In this document: positions 1-8,510 of the stretch, in pieces | Position numbering within the stretch: the first letter of the stretch is position 1 | How the letters are laid out: each line of letters starts with the position of its first letter | Origin: Ileibacterium valens | GTDB lineage: Bacteria > Bacillota_I > Bacilli_A > Erysipelotrichales > Erysipelotrichaceae | Assembly: GCF_001945525.1 (NCBI RefSeq) | Contig: NZ_MPJW01000098.1 | Coordinates: forward strand, 1-60,767 | Length of the DNA: 60,767 nt | Reading direction: 5' to 3' | Program-made: the position numbers and the translations under genes | Notes under the pieces: generated by a model | The model's input: the letters and a program-made list of their open reading frames with translations, nothing else | Databases searched by the model: none | What the model was told of the DNA's origin: nothing

Positions 1-255
1 CGGGAGAACATGTCTTCAGATGCAGGACATGAGATTATGGTCAGCCTGACCTTTCAGGCTGAAGGAACCTTCGGAGATCTTAAAGAAAACTACAGATACA
101 GCCGATTGAGACGCCGGGGACTGGAAAACGTAAAATTTGAGGTGCTTATTGTGGCCATGGGACACAATATCAGAAAATTAAACAACAGAAATCGGATGAG
201 TTGCCCAGAACTCGAACGTTATGGAAAATTAAAGGAGCAGAAAAGCGAAATCTGA
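1..255 (+). CDS. IS transposase, C-terminal fragment (cut by window edge)
   Basis: The reading frame is open from base 1 (the first codons read R-E-N before the first Met at 10), so the gene starts outside the window. The 84 visible residues match the C-terminal end of DDE transposases of the IS1182/IS5-like type: EGTFGDLKENYRYSRLRRRG followed by a VLIVAMGHNIRKLNN-like helix. In that family the glutamate of the EG-F-G segment is the last acidic catalytic residue. The tail after NNRN is short and hydrophilic. A symmetrical hairpin follows at 367-424. Family assignment is from memory of the motif; I am sure it is a transposase, less sure which IS family. Confidence 0.8.
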   Translation, partial: RENMSSDAGHEIMVSLTFQAEGTFGDLKENYRYSRLRRRGLENVKFEVLIVAMGHNIRKLNNRNRMSCPELERYGKLKEQKSEI

Positions 256-366
256 AAAAGATTATAAACAGTCTTTTTGAGTTTTGGCTCTTTTCAGTGC
301 GTTCGAAAATTGACTTGAGCGGAAAAACACATCATAAAACAGGATTGAATCAGATAAAAAGCATAG

Positions 367-424
367 AAAAAGGGGCTGTAAATCTCGCTGATGAAAAATC
401 AGTCGAAATTTAACAGCCCCTTTT
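367..424. terminator. Bidirectional stem-loop between transposase and mgtE
   Basis: Arms AAAAGGGGCTGTAAAT and ATTTAACAGCCCCTTTT pair almost perfectly (one bulged base) around a 24-nt loop. T-runs lie on both strands, so it can end the transposase transcript on the plus strand and the mgtE transcript coming from the right on the minus strand. It may also be the right end of the IS. Confidence 0.75.
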
Positions 425-448
425 ACATGGTCAAATCTTTGTATATGA

Positions 449-1903
449 TCAAATATGGAGCATATTGATAAGAAAAATCCAGGCTAAACCATAATAAGTA
501 ACTACTCCGACTAGGTCATTCACAGTAGTAATTAATGGACCACTGGCAACCGCTGGATCAACTCCCACCTTTTTAAACAAAAGAGGAATGGTTGTACCTG
601 TGATTGAAGAAATCAGCATGGCCAGCCATAAGGCCACGCCAATACATCCTGAGATCGCATAAGCATCAAACCAGCCATAGCCTTTTGCCAGATGAATATA
701 GAGTCCAAGGAATATAAAGGAGACCAGACCGGTAATTAATCCATTGGTAAAGCCGACTTTGGCTTCCTTGAATATCAGATACGTTTTCTGTTTGGAAGTT
801 AAGGAATCATCCATTAATACCCGAATGGTGACACCCAAAGACTGAGTCCCGGCATTACCGGCCATACCCAGGATCAGGGCCTGAAAAGCCATGACGATGG
901 TCAGCTGAGCGACGACACCTTCAAACATGGATACAACACTGCTGACGACAAGGCCCAGGAACAGAAGAACAATCAGCCAGGGCAGACGTTTTTTCAAAGA
1001 ATCAAACAGGGTTTCTTCAAGATCTTCTTCTGAAGAAAGACCAGCCAATCTCGCATAGTCTTCACCCATTTCTTCATCTAAAACTTCAAGTAAATCCTGA
1101 GCTGTGATAATTCCTAAAAGCATATTGTCGTTATTCAGAATTGGGATGGAGTCCTCATTATAGTCTTTCAGTTCTTCAACGACGCGGTCGATGGGTTCAG
1201 TCGCATACAGATAAGGATAGGAAGTGGTAATAATATCTTCAAGATCGGTATCAGGTCTTGCGATGATCAGATCTTTTAAAGTGATAGCTCCATAATACAT
1301 GCCGTTTTCATCCTGAACATAAATTGTTGAGATGTTGTCATTTTCAGGAGCCTGATCAAGAAGATGACGCATCGCTTGTTTTACAGAAATTCCGCGGGGG
1401 ACTTCGATGTAGTTGGTAGTCATCTTTGAACCAATTTCTTCATCATCATAAGAGAAGATAGTTGAAATGTTCTTTCGAACTTCTGGTTCAAGCAGTTCGA
1501 GAATGATATCCCGCTTTTCCTTATCGATCTCACGAAGCAAATCAGCCGCCTTATCCGGTTCCATCTCGTTGATAATCGAGATGACTTTTTTGATATTCAT
1601 TTCGTTGAGATAACGAGCCTGATCTTCTTCATCAAGGTATTCGAGAATTTCAGTCAGCCGTTCCGTATCGAGCATTCGATACAGTTTTTCGCGCTCGAAA
1701 TTCGTCAGCTTTTCAAACGTATCCGCAATATCATAGGCGTGGAAATCATCAAGCTTATTTCGTAAAACCTTTGGAGCGGTTATGGTTTTAATAATCTCGA
1801 TGATCTGCTGCTCATAATCTGGTTTTTCGGGAGCACTTTCAGATTCACCCGGATTGGGATTTTTACTTCGATCACGGAGGATTTCGTCCTGGTTTTCAGC
1901 CAT
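449..1903 (-). CDS. mgtE: Magnesium channel/transporter MgtE (copy 1)
   Basis: A Mg2+-gated Mg2+ channel of the plasma membrane, 484 aa, normal for the family. The order is: an acidic 30-residue lead, the alpha-superhelical MgtE_N domain (~35-165), two CBS domains (~166-290), and five membrane helices (~308-480). Two key features are visible. One is the pore signature FQALILGMAGNAGTQS. The other is the conserved TM5 aspartate in TTVNDLVGVVTYY, equivalent to the essential Mg-coordinating Asp of Thermus MgtE. The start is supported by AAGGAGA 6-8 nt upstream. It lies 113 bp downstream of a second mgtE on the same strand and is probably partly co-transcribed with it. A weak AGATGAA/TTCATCT hairpin sits in the gap. 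Confidence 0.95.
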   Translation of the reverse strand: MAENQDEILRDRSKNPNPGESESAPEKPDYEQQIIEIIKTITAPKVLRNKLDDFHAYDIADTFEKLTNFEREKLYRMLDTERLTEILEYLDEEDQARYLNEMNIKKVISIINEMEPDKAADLLREIDKEKRDIILELLEPEVRKNISTIFSYDDEEIGSKMTTNYIEVPRGISVKQAMRHLLDQAPENDNISTIYVQDENGMYYGAITLKDLIIARPDTDLEDIITTSYPYLYATEPIDRVVEELKDYNEDSIPILNNDNMLLGIITAQDLLEVLDEEMGEDYARLAGLSSEEDLEETLFDSLKKRLPWLIVLLFLGLVVSSVVSMFEGVVAQLTIVMAFQALILGMAGNAGTQSLGVTIRVLMDDSLTSKQKTYLIFKEAKVGFTNGLITGLVSFIFLGLYIHLAKGYGWFDAYAISGCIGVALWLAMLISSITGTTIPLLFKKVGVDPAVASGPLITTVNDLVGVVTYYGLAWIFLINMLHI

Positions 1904-2016
1904 AAGGATTCTCCTTTCTTCTTTTAAATAATTTCATTACATACATAACAAGTATATGCATGATAAAGATGAATATCTAAAACTTTCATCTGAATTCATA
2001 ATCTGGTCTCAGTTTA

Positions 2017-3447
2017 TTAAATATGAAGAATCTGAATCAGGATCAACCAGCAAAGGGAATAGTAGGTGACCACTCCAATCAGATCATTGAGGGTCGTAAT
2101 CAATGGTCCGCTGGCAGCTGCAGGATCTATGTGCAGGGCCTGAAAGAAGATTGGAATTCCTGTTCCGGTAAAGGATGAGATGACCATACTGATAATCATC
2201 GAAAGTGAGATGCATCCAGCAATGGAAAACGATGCCATCCATTCAAATCCATCGGCATAATGGATGAAAAAGGCACATATGAGCCCGCTTGCCAACCCCA
2301 GGATAATTCCGTTGACAAAACCCGTTCTGACTTCTTTAAAGACCAGATTTAACCGATCTTTTGTGGTTAAATCAGGATCAGCCAGAACTCGAATCGTAAC
2401 AGAAAGGGATTGAGTTCCAACATTACCTGCCATATCGAGGATTAAGGACTGAAAAGCCATCAGGATGGTTAAGGAAGCTACAACCGTTTCAAACATGGAT
2501 ACAACGGCAGAAACCCCTAAGGCAAGTCCTAACAGCAGACAAAGCCATGGGAGTCGTTTTTTTACTGATTCAAACAGAGTTTCTTCCAGATCTTCTTCAG
2601 CACTGACCGCGGCAAAACGCATATAGTCTTCACCGCTTTCGCGGTCGAAAACTTTCAACAGATCCTGCGAAGTGACAATACCAAGCAGTCTGTTTTCATT
2701 GTTCAGCACAGGAATTGAATCTTCTGAATACTCTTTCAGATCATCAAGGACACTCTCTACTGGTTCGGTTGCATAAACAAAGGGAAAATTTGTTTCAGCC
2801 AGTTCTTCTAAATTATCATTGAGCCTGGCCCCAAACAGATCAGCAATTCGGATGACTCCATAATACTGATCAGAAGCATCCTTTAAATAAATAATTGAAA
2901 TATTATCATTATCTTTTGCCTGCAGGCGAAGCTGACGCATTGCATCGGCAATTGAAAGATCTTTCGAAATTTCGATAAAATCCGTTGTCATATCCGATCC
3001 GATTAGGTCATCGGAGTATGAGATGATCAGATTTAATTCTCTGCGCCGCTCCGGTTCAAGCAGTTCGATAATGATGTCTTTTTTTGTTTTGGAAATCAGT
3101 CTTAACAGAGAAGCAGCTGCAGAAGGTTCCATCTCATTTAATAATGCGATGGCCTTGCGAATATGTACTTCGTTAAGACACTCGACCTGTTCTTTCTCAT
3201 CAAGATATTCAAAAATATTAGCCAGGCGGGCAGTATCGAGTAATTTGTACAGTTTTTCGCGTTCAAAGGGTTCTAAGTCAAATAATGCATCTGCAATGGA
3301 AGAGGCGTGAAACTGCAGCAGTTCATCACGGAGAACCTTGGGTGAGGCGGCTGATCGAATGATCGATAATATTTTGCGATCATAGTCAGGATGGACTTTC
3401 TGAATGACATCCACCTTGTTTTCCGGATGAAGGATATTTTTTATCAT
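2017..3447 (-). CDS. mgtE: Magnesium channel/transporter MgtE (copy 2, diverged paralogue)
   Basis: A 476-aa paralogue of the neighbouring gene with the same architecture: MgtE_N ~25-160, CBS pair ~161-285, five helices ~300-475. TM5 keeps its aspartate (TTLNDLIGVVTYY), but the pore signature reads FQSLILDMAGNVGTQS. A Gly of copy 1 is therefore Asp here, and the Ala after GN is Val. These sit at the ion path, so selectivity or gating may differ. I see no strong Shine-Dalgarno before the ATG (GGCAGCC...GGTGATGCT). A small ORF with a good ribosome site and a long-range inverted repeat lie upstream (3477-3688), which may control expression. I looked for an M-box (ykoK) leader and did not recognise one. 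Confidence 0.93.
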   Translation of the reverse strand: MIKNILHPENKVDVIQKVHPDYDRKILSIIRSAASPKVLRDELLQFHASSIADALFDLEPFEREKLYKLLDTARLANIFEYLDEKEQVECLNEVHIRKAIALLNEMEPSAAASLLRLISKTKKDIIIELLEPERRRELNLIISYSDDLIGSDMTTDFIEISKDLSIADAMRQLRLQAKDNDNISIIYLKDASDQYYGVIRIADLFGARLNDNLEELAETNFPFVYATEPVESVLDDLKEYSEDSIPVLNNENRLLGIVTSQDLLKVFDRESGEDYMRFAAVSAEEDLEETLFESVKKRLPWLCLLLGLALGVSAVVSMFETVVASLTILMAFQSLILDMAGNVGTQSLSVTIRVLADPDLTTKDRLNLVFKEVRTGFVNGIILGLASGLICAFFIHYADGFEWMASFSIAGCISLSMIISMVISSFTGTGIPIFFQALHIDPAAASGPLITTLNDLIGVVTYYSLCWLILIQILHI

Positions 3448-3476
3448 AGCATCACCAATCAGGCTGCCTTCGAGAA

Positions 3477-3609
3477 TCCTGGATCAATGGAATTCAGTAC
3501 TATCCAAAAATATCAGGGGGTTAGTAAAAAAAAACTGTATCAAAGTGACTTCAGAATAAGAAATAATGCTTACCACTGACTTGTGCTTGAGGATGGTTCT
3601 TGATCCAGG
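3477..3609 (-). promoter_or_regulatory. Long-range inverted repeat in the mgtE copy 2 leader
   Basis: CCTGGATCAA near 3478-3487 and TTGATCCAGG near 3599-3608 are perfect complements 111 nt apart. In the minus-strand transcript one arm is inside the 45-aa ORF and the other ends about 30 nt before the mgtE start codon. A closing helix of this kind could form the base of an RNA domain whose folding depends on translation of the small ORF. The role is inferred. Confidence 0.35.
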
Positions 3610-3688
3610 GATTTATTAATGATTTTAAGAGGCGGCCTGCCTTTCTTCTGTTTAATTTCTCCGGACCGCTATCGTCATTATTCAGCAT
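3551..3688 (-). CDS. Possible 45-aa leader peptide upstream of mgtE copy 2
   Basis: Minus-strand ORF starting MLNNDDSGPEKLNRRKAG and ending HYFLF. It has a clear ribosome site (TTGGAGGTGG, about 7 nt before ATG) and a TATAAT-like -10 about 30 nt further upstream. It stops 103 nt before mgtE copy 2. The middle (NPWIKNHPQ) is encoded by one arm of an inverted repeat whose other arm lies just before mgtE. Its signals are better than those of mgtE copy 2 itself. It could be a regulatory leader or the stub of a decayed gene; I recognise no domain. Confidence 0.4.
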   Translation of the reverse strand: MLNNDDSGPEKLNRRKAGRLLKSLINPWIKNHPQAQVSGKHYFLF

Positions 3689-3718
3689 CAGACCACCTCC
3701 AATCGTTATTCATGAATT

Positions 3719-3724
3719 ATTATA
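3719..3724 (-). promoter_or_regulatory. Putative -10 box for the mgtE transcript
   Basis: Minus strand reads GGATTTATAATAATTC, a perfect TATAAT. The expected start would be ~12 nt before the ribosome site of the 45-aa ORF. I see no good -35, so confidence is modest. Confidence 0.4.
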
Positions 3725-3815
3725 AATCCTTATTACTGAATTTCTTTGGCGGTTACAGGAAGTCATGCCAATTTAGTGATTCCAAAGAAGTGAAAAGAAG
3801 CAGAATAGGAGAGCA

Positions 3816-3929
3816 GTGATTGCAGTTGAAAAGGAATTCGATTTGGCGGATGTTCAGAGTGTGATTTTATATGGAAAAAGTCCTGCTTTGAGTTCTGATT
3901 ATGAGGATGAAATCTGCAGAACGGTATAA
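3816..3929 (+). CDS. Small ORF (37 aa) or gene remnant before rlmD
   Basis: GTG start preceded by AGGAGA, reading VIAVEKEFDLADVQSVILYG and ending EDEICRTV. It ends 30 nt before the rlmD start. The acidic, structured-looking composition suggests the C-terminal scrap of a larger protein rather than random sequence, but I recognise no family and the frame is closed by a TGA just upstream. It may be co-transcribed with rlmD. Confidence 0.25.
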   Translation: MIAVEKEFDLADVQSVILYGKSPALSSDYEDEICRTV

Positions 3930-3959
3930 TGGAAAAGAACAGTGGAAATGAGGTTTTTT

Positions 3960-5231
3960 ATGAAATGTCCTAAAGCGAAACTGTGCGGAGGCTGTCCTCT
4001 GATTTCAGTTCCATATAAACAACAGGCTCAGAAGAAACAAAAACAGGTTGAAGAACTTGTAAAAAAATCAGGATTAAAGATTACAGTCAATCCAGTGGTT
4101 ATGGCCAAGGAACCTTTTGGCTATCGAAACAAAGTGATTGTCGGTTTTGCAAAAGACAGGGAGAAGAAAGTTTATTCCGGACTTTATGCTCCAAAAAGTC
4201 ACCGGGTAATTAACACTTCCGGCTGTGCCATGCAGCCAGCCATTGTAAACAGAATTATTGATGCAATCACTCGGATGGTTGGATCGATGAAGATTCAGAT
4301 CTATAACCCAAAAACGGGAACTGGCTTGCTTCGTCATGTCCTGATTCGATATGGCAAGGAAACTGATCAGGTAATGGTTGTCTTTGTCACAGCTGAAAAG
4401 AATTTTCCATCCCGAAAAAATCTGGTGAATGCTCTGAGAACAGAGTTTCCGCAGATTACAACGATTTTGCAGAACATTAACCCAAGAGATACATCGATCG
4501 TCTTACAGGATGAAACGCTGCTTCTTTATGGCAAAGGTATGATCGAAGACCAGCTGGGTCCAATCAAAATTGCCTTCTCGCCCAGTGCTTTTTATCAGAT
4601 CAATCATGATCAGTGCCTGGTACTCTATGAGATGGCTAAGCAGAGTCTGGGCCTGACAAAAACAGAAGCTGTACTTGATACCTATTGCGGGGTTGGCAGC
4701 ATTGGCCTGTTTATGGCGGATGCCTGCAAACGGGTCGTTGGGGTTGAAATCAACAAGGACGCCATCGTCAACGCCAGATATAATGCTCAGCTTAACCATA
4801 TAGACAATATTCGCTTTGTCGCCGAAGATTCGACAAAATTCATGGTTGATGCGGCGAAGCGGCACAATTATTATGATGTGATCATTCTCGATCCGCCTCG
4901 CGCTGGAACCACCCCTGCGTTTATTGAAAGTGCCTGTGCCCTTAAACCAAAGAAAATTCTGTATATTTCCTGTGATCCAACGACACAGATTCGGGATTTA
5001 CTGATATTTAGAAAACATGGTTATGTAACTCATCAGCTTTCATTAGTGGATATGTTTCCAAACACTGAACACGTCGAGAGTATATGTCTGCTGACTCCTT
5101 CCAAGAATGCGTCTAAGAAATTTGAGAAAAAAGGACCATCAAAGGGTGCTCAGAAGCCGAAAAAGGACCTGAATCCTTATGAAAAAGCCCTTCTTGAGCT
5201 TAAGCAGTCCAAAAAGAACAAGAAACGCTAA
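3960..5231 (+). CDS. rlmD: 23S rRNA (uracil-C5)-methyltransferase, RlmD/RlmCD type
   Basis: SAM-dependent enzyme that makes 5-methyluridine in 23S rRNA. The N-terminus holds three cysteines of the [4Fe-4S] cluster (CPKAKLCGGC, C-x5-C-x2-C), and the fourth is probably in NTSGCAMQ. The SAM site is LDTYCGVGSIGLF. The catalytic pair is DPPRAG with SCDPTT, whose Cys attacks the uracil. A Lys-rich C-terminal tail of ~45 aa follows the catalytic domain. The ATG at 3960 is chosen because TGAGG lies at the right spacing; an in-frame GTG at 3942 and ATG at 3948 are less likely. Host housekeeping gene with its own terminator. Confidence 0.93.
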   Translation: MKCPKAKLCGGCPLISVPYKQQAQKKQKQVEELVKKSGLKITVNPVVMAKEPFGYRNKVIVGFAKDREKKVYSGLYAPKSHRVINTSGCAMQPAIVNRIIDAITRMVGSMKIQIYNPKTGTGLLRHVLIRYGKETDQVMVVFVTAEKNFPSRKNLVNALRTEFPQITTILQNINPRDTSIVLQDETLLLYGKGMIEDQLGPIKIAFSPSAFYQINHDQCLVLYEMAKQSLGLTKTEAVLDTYCGVGSIGLFMADACKRVVGVEINKDAIVNARYNAQLNHIDNIRFVAEDSTKFMVDAAKRHNYYDVIILDPPRAGTTPAFIESACALKPKKILYISCDPTTQIRDLLIFRKHGYVTHQLSLVDMFPNTEHVESICLLTPSKNASKKFEKKGPSKGAQKPKKDLNPYEKALLELKQSKKNKKR

Positions 5232-5241
5232 AAGCAAAGAA

Positions 5242-5278
5242 CACCCGGGAATTCTAAGATTCCCGGGTGCATTTGTTT
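5242..5278 (+). terminator. Terminator of rlmD
   Basis: Perfect 11-bp stem CACCCGGGAAT/ATTCCCGGGTG with a short loop, followed by a T-rich tail. Confidence 0.9.
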
Positions 5279-5307
5279 TAGAGATACAGTCCTTGTTCCC
5301 ACTTGTG

Positions 5308-5450
5308 GGAAGGTTGACCTGACAAAATTGCGAAAAGGGCAGGGTCGAGTAGACAACTTTACTATTTTGGCTGGGTCGACCTGACAAAAATGCTATATGG
5401 GCAGGTTGAGTTGACAAGACTGTTAACAGGCGCTTGACTTGACAAGATTG
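5308..5450. repeat. Five imperfect ~30-bp direct repeats next to the type III locus
   Basis: Units share GGTYGACCTGACAAAATTGC. The GACAA core starts at 5321, 5352, 5383, 5413 and 5441 (steps 31, 31, 30, 28). The array runs from the rlmD terminator to the last codon region of res. Each unit contains a near-palindrome around GTCGAC. Multi-repeat termini of this kind are what I associate with IS21-family ends. A CRISPR is excluded because there are no unique spacers. Confidence 0.7.
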
Positions 5451-8400
5451 CTACTTCATTACTTTCTGGATCAAATCATCATAACTGGAGACAACATCAT
5501 ACTTCACATTCTCAGAACTGATGGCCTTGAAATGCTGACGGGCACAGTCGATCTTAGCCTGCTCAGTTGGAGTGATGTGGTTAAGATTCAATGAATCCAG
5601 GGATCCTTTGGTCTCAGCAACAAAGTAGATGTGTTTGACGTTCCCTTCATAAAACGCAATCGCCCAGTCCGGATTGTATTTTCCAACAGGCGTAGAGATG
5701 AAGAAGCCGTCCGGCAGTTTGACGTAAACAGAAACTTCGTCACTGGTATCCAGCTCTTTAGCGAACTTCTCTTCATTGGTCGAATCATAACGGACATGGT
5801 CAAACAGATGTTTGTTCGCTTTCATTGCATTGACACCCAGCTTTCCTCGAATGGAAGCATCGGTGAAAATATCCGTGCCGTATTCATCATCCAGAACATC
5901 GTAGGTAATGTGCTGAATGATGGCTGTAGCTTTTTCATCATTGATGATATTTGAAGTCCGAATGATGAACTCTTCAGGATTGTCTTTAAACTGGTTGAAT
6001 GTATCTTCCCGGATTCCTTTCAGAATACGGACAATTGTCTTTCTGGTCAGTCCTGTATTTTCCACCAGTTTGCCGATCAGGTCATATTTCACATGAGAAC
6101 CAGCAGAAGGAGCGGAGACCATCGTTTTTGAGGTCTTGACAGTCATTGCATTTCCGCTTTCAAGATCTTCTTTCGACTTGATTGCATCCATCATTCCTGT
6201 TCGAACCTGGTAATAGATTTTCGGGACCCGCAGTTTGTTGTCGAGGCTGCGGATGCTGTTGGCAATCAGTTCTTCTGTATCAAAATCGACAACATAAACC
6301 GATTTCCTGTTGATCTGATTCCAGAGATTTCTGAATTCTTTTGCGTTCAGCTTCTCCTGATCAACCTTGAGTTCGACGTTATTTCCACGGGCGTCTTCTG
6401 GCTGAAGGACACGTGGGTCGTAAACAGAGTCAAGAATATCGAGAATAGAAGCAGAGTTCTGAATGACTTCTTCCGGAAACTGAACAGTCCCGTTAGCCTT
6501 GTCTTCATAGTACTTATCGGTTAAAGCACCTCTTCTGACATAGCCATTTTCGATCAGACTTTCGTAAATCGTTAATGCCATATCATCATCGATGCTGGAC
6601 TCGTTTCCATCTATATCCTTGATTGTTTTTCCAGTGAAGAGAGACTTCTCAATCTTAACCGGTCTTTCCGCAATCGCTTCAGCCATTTCCGTCTGAAGGC
6701 CTTTGGCAAAGCTGTCGTAGCTCTCACTGGCAATGACCGTCAGCAGGTTTACGTTATGAACGTCTGCGCCCAGAACAGTTGAATCCATTCGATCCCCATT
6801 TTGATTCACGCAAAGGCGCAGGCCTCGTCCCACTTCCTGGCGTTTCCGGACTTCAGAATTGCTTTGCTTCAAGGTACAGATCTGGAAAACGTTTGGATTA
6901 TCCCAGCCTTCTCGAAGTGCGGAATGAGAAAAGATAAACCGTACAGGTGAGCGCTTTGGATCCCGGTCAAGAAGCAGCTCTTTGTTTTTCATGATCAGAT
7001 CGTAGGCATCAATATCGTCCGATCCGCCTTCAGCTTTTTTGACCTTTGAGTCGATCATTTTTCCTTTTTTGTCAATGGAGAAATAACCGGCATGCGTGTC
7101 ATGAGCCGTGATGGACTTCAAATATTGGGAATACTCATCTTCCGGATTGTTTTTCAAATATTCATCGACAATCGACTGATATTCCTGCTCGAACATCTCC
7201 GCATACAGACCGTTTTTCTGATCGCCAGCTGCATCATATTGACGGTATTTATCCACTTCGTCGATGAAGAACAAAGACAGAACCTTGATACCTTTGTAGA
7301 AAAGATCCCGTTCGCGTTCCAGGTGAGACAGAATTGTTTCCCGGATCTGGATCCTCCGGAGCTGATCTTCACTGACATCGCCGATCACATCCCCGGCATA
7401 GATTTTCGTTCCATTTACAAACTCAATGGAATTGTCACGTCCATCAATGCGGCTGATGGTAAATCCCTTCCTGTATTCTTCCAGACCACCGGAATGCTCA
7501 TAGAGGTTAAAGCCTTCAGAAACAATCCGGGTTGTTTTCCGAACAGAGTTTTTTCCTTTGGCTTCAAATTCTATGGTTGCCGTTGGTGCCGACTTGGAAA
7601 GATTGATTCCTTCTAAATAGACATACCCTTCCGAAGCAGAACTGGATTTCTGTTCAATGCCTTTTACAGCGATCTTTTTGACCAGATTCTTGTTATAGGC
7701 GTCCATGGCATCCAGGCGATAGACCATGTTGTAAATGCTGTCGGCTTTATGTGTCGCTGAGTAGCGAAGCGTCATCAAAGGATTGAACTTTTTCAGATTC
7801 TCCTTCGTTTTCTTACCTTCAACGGACTGCGGTTCATCGATGATGACGATTGGATTGGTTTTCGCAATGACATCAATCGGCTTTCTGGACTGGAATTCAT
7901 CGAGTTCCATATAGATCCGGCGGGCATCTTTACCGGTCGCATTGAAAGCTTGCGAGTTGATGATCATCACGTTGATATTGGAATCCGAAGCGAACTGGTT
8001 GATCTCGGCCAGCTGGGATGAATTGTAGATGAAGAAGTGGATCTTCTTTCCATACTCTTCTGCAAAGTGATCCTGGGTCACTTCAAAGGATTTGTAGACC
8101 CCCTCACGAATGGCGATGCTGGGAACCACAATGATGAACTTGCTCCATCCGTAGAGCTTGTTGAGCTCGTAGATGGTCTTGATGTAGGTGTAGGTTTTTC
8201 CGACACCTGTTTCCATTTCAATCGTCAGATTGAACGTTCCTTCCAACTTGTCAGAAGGTTTGATCAGGTTGCTTCTTTGAATGTTTCGGATGTTATTGAG
8301 GATTTTCTCATTTGTAAGACCGGGAACAATCTTATGGTTTTTGAAGCCAGTGAAGTCGTCTGCAAATAAGGAGATCTGCCGATTTCCCCGTCCCTGATCG

Positions 8401-8501
8401 ATCATATAGGTGGAAGTCTCATAAGGCTGACCAGCAAAAACATCAGTTACAGCTTTTGCGGCATCTGCCTGAAATTTCTGGTGCTTGAATTTAAGTTTCA
8501 T
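5451..8501 (-). CDS. Type III restriction endonuclease, Res subunit
   Basis: ATP-dependent translocating and cleaving subunit of a type III restriction system, 1016 aa, a typical size. Superfamily-2 helicase motifs: Walker A METGVGKT (~97-103), motif II IDEPQS (221-226), motif III RYSATH (~247), and motif VI QEVGRGLRL. The C-terminal nuclease is visible as NPDWAIAFYEG followed by YFVAETKG, the PD-(D/E)xK signature, so the enzyme looks intact. The gene follows mod by 9 nt with AGGGG before the ATG and is the last gene of the operon. It needs Mod for site recognition. Confidence 0.95.
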   Translation of the reverse strand: MKLKFKHQKFQADAAKAVTDVFAGQPYETSTYMIDQGRGNRQISLFADDFTGFKNHKIVPGLTNEKILNNIRNIQRSNLIKPSDKLEGTFNLTIEMETGVGKTYTYIKTIYELNKLYGWSKFIIVVPSIAIREGVYKSFEVTQDHFAEEYGKKIHFFIYNSSQLAEINQFASDSNINVMIINSQAFNATGKDARRIYMELDEFQSRKPIDVIAKTNPIVIIDEPQSVEGKKTKENLKKFNPLMTLRYSATHKADSIYNMVYRLDAMDAYNKNLVKKIAVKGIEQKSSSASEGYVYLEGINLSKSAPTATIEFEAKGKNSVRKTTRIVSEGFNLYEHSGGLEEYRKGFTISRIDGRDNSIEFVNGTKIYAGDVIGDVSEDQLRRIQIRETILSHLERERDLFYKGIKVLSLFFIDEVDKYRQYDAAGDQKNGLYAEMFEQEYQSIVDEYLKNNPEDEYSQYLKSITAHDTHAGYFSIDKKGKMIDSKVKKAEGGSDDIDAYDLIMKNKELLLDRDPKRSPVRFIFSHSALREGWDNPNVFQICTLKQSNSEVRKRQEVGRGLRLCVNQNGDRMDSTVLGADVHNVNLLTVIASESYDSFAKGLQTEMAEAIAERPVKIEKSLFTGKTIKDIDGNESSIDDDMALTIYESLIENGYVRRGALTDKYYEDKANGTVQFPEEVIQNSASILDILDSVYDPRVLQPEDARGNNVELKVDQEKLNAKEFRNLWNQINRKSVYVVDFDTEELIANSIRSLDNKLRVPKIYYQVRTGMMDAIKSKEDLESGNAMTVKTSKTMVSAPSAGSHVKYDLIGKLVENTGLTRKTIVRILKGIREDTFNQFKDNPEEFIIRTSNIINDEKATAIIQHITYDVLDDEYGTDIFTDASIRGKLGVNAMKANKHLFDHVRYDSTNEEKFAKELDTSDEVSVYVKLPDGFFISTPVGKYNPDWAIAFYEGNVKHIYFVAETKGSLDSLNLNHITPTEQAKIDCARQHFKAISSENVKYDVVSSYDDLIQKVMK

Positions 8502-8510
8502 GCCAGACCC

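Noticed and set aside
201-413. 70-aa plus-strand ORF after the transposase
   Set aside because: It overlaps the transposase end and runs through a terminator hairpin; no ribosome site.
3448-3960. M-box (ykoK) magnesium riboswitch
   Set aside because: The conserved GTTAGGTGAGG and following loops could not be found on the minus strand.
5308-5450. CRISPR array
   Set aside because: Whole units are conserved including the supposed spacers, and no cas genes are present.
7092-7616. 174-aa plus-strand ORF
   Set aside because: Antisense shadow of res with no ribosome site or motif.
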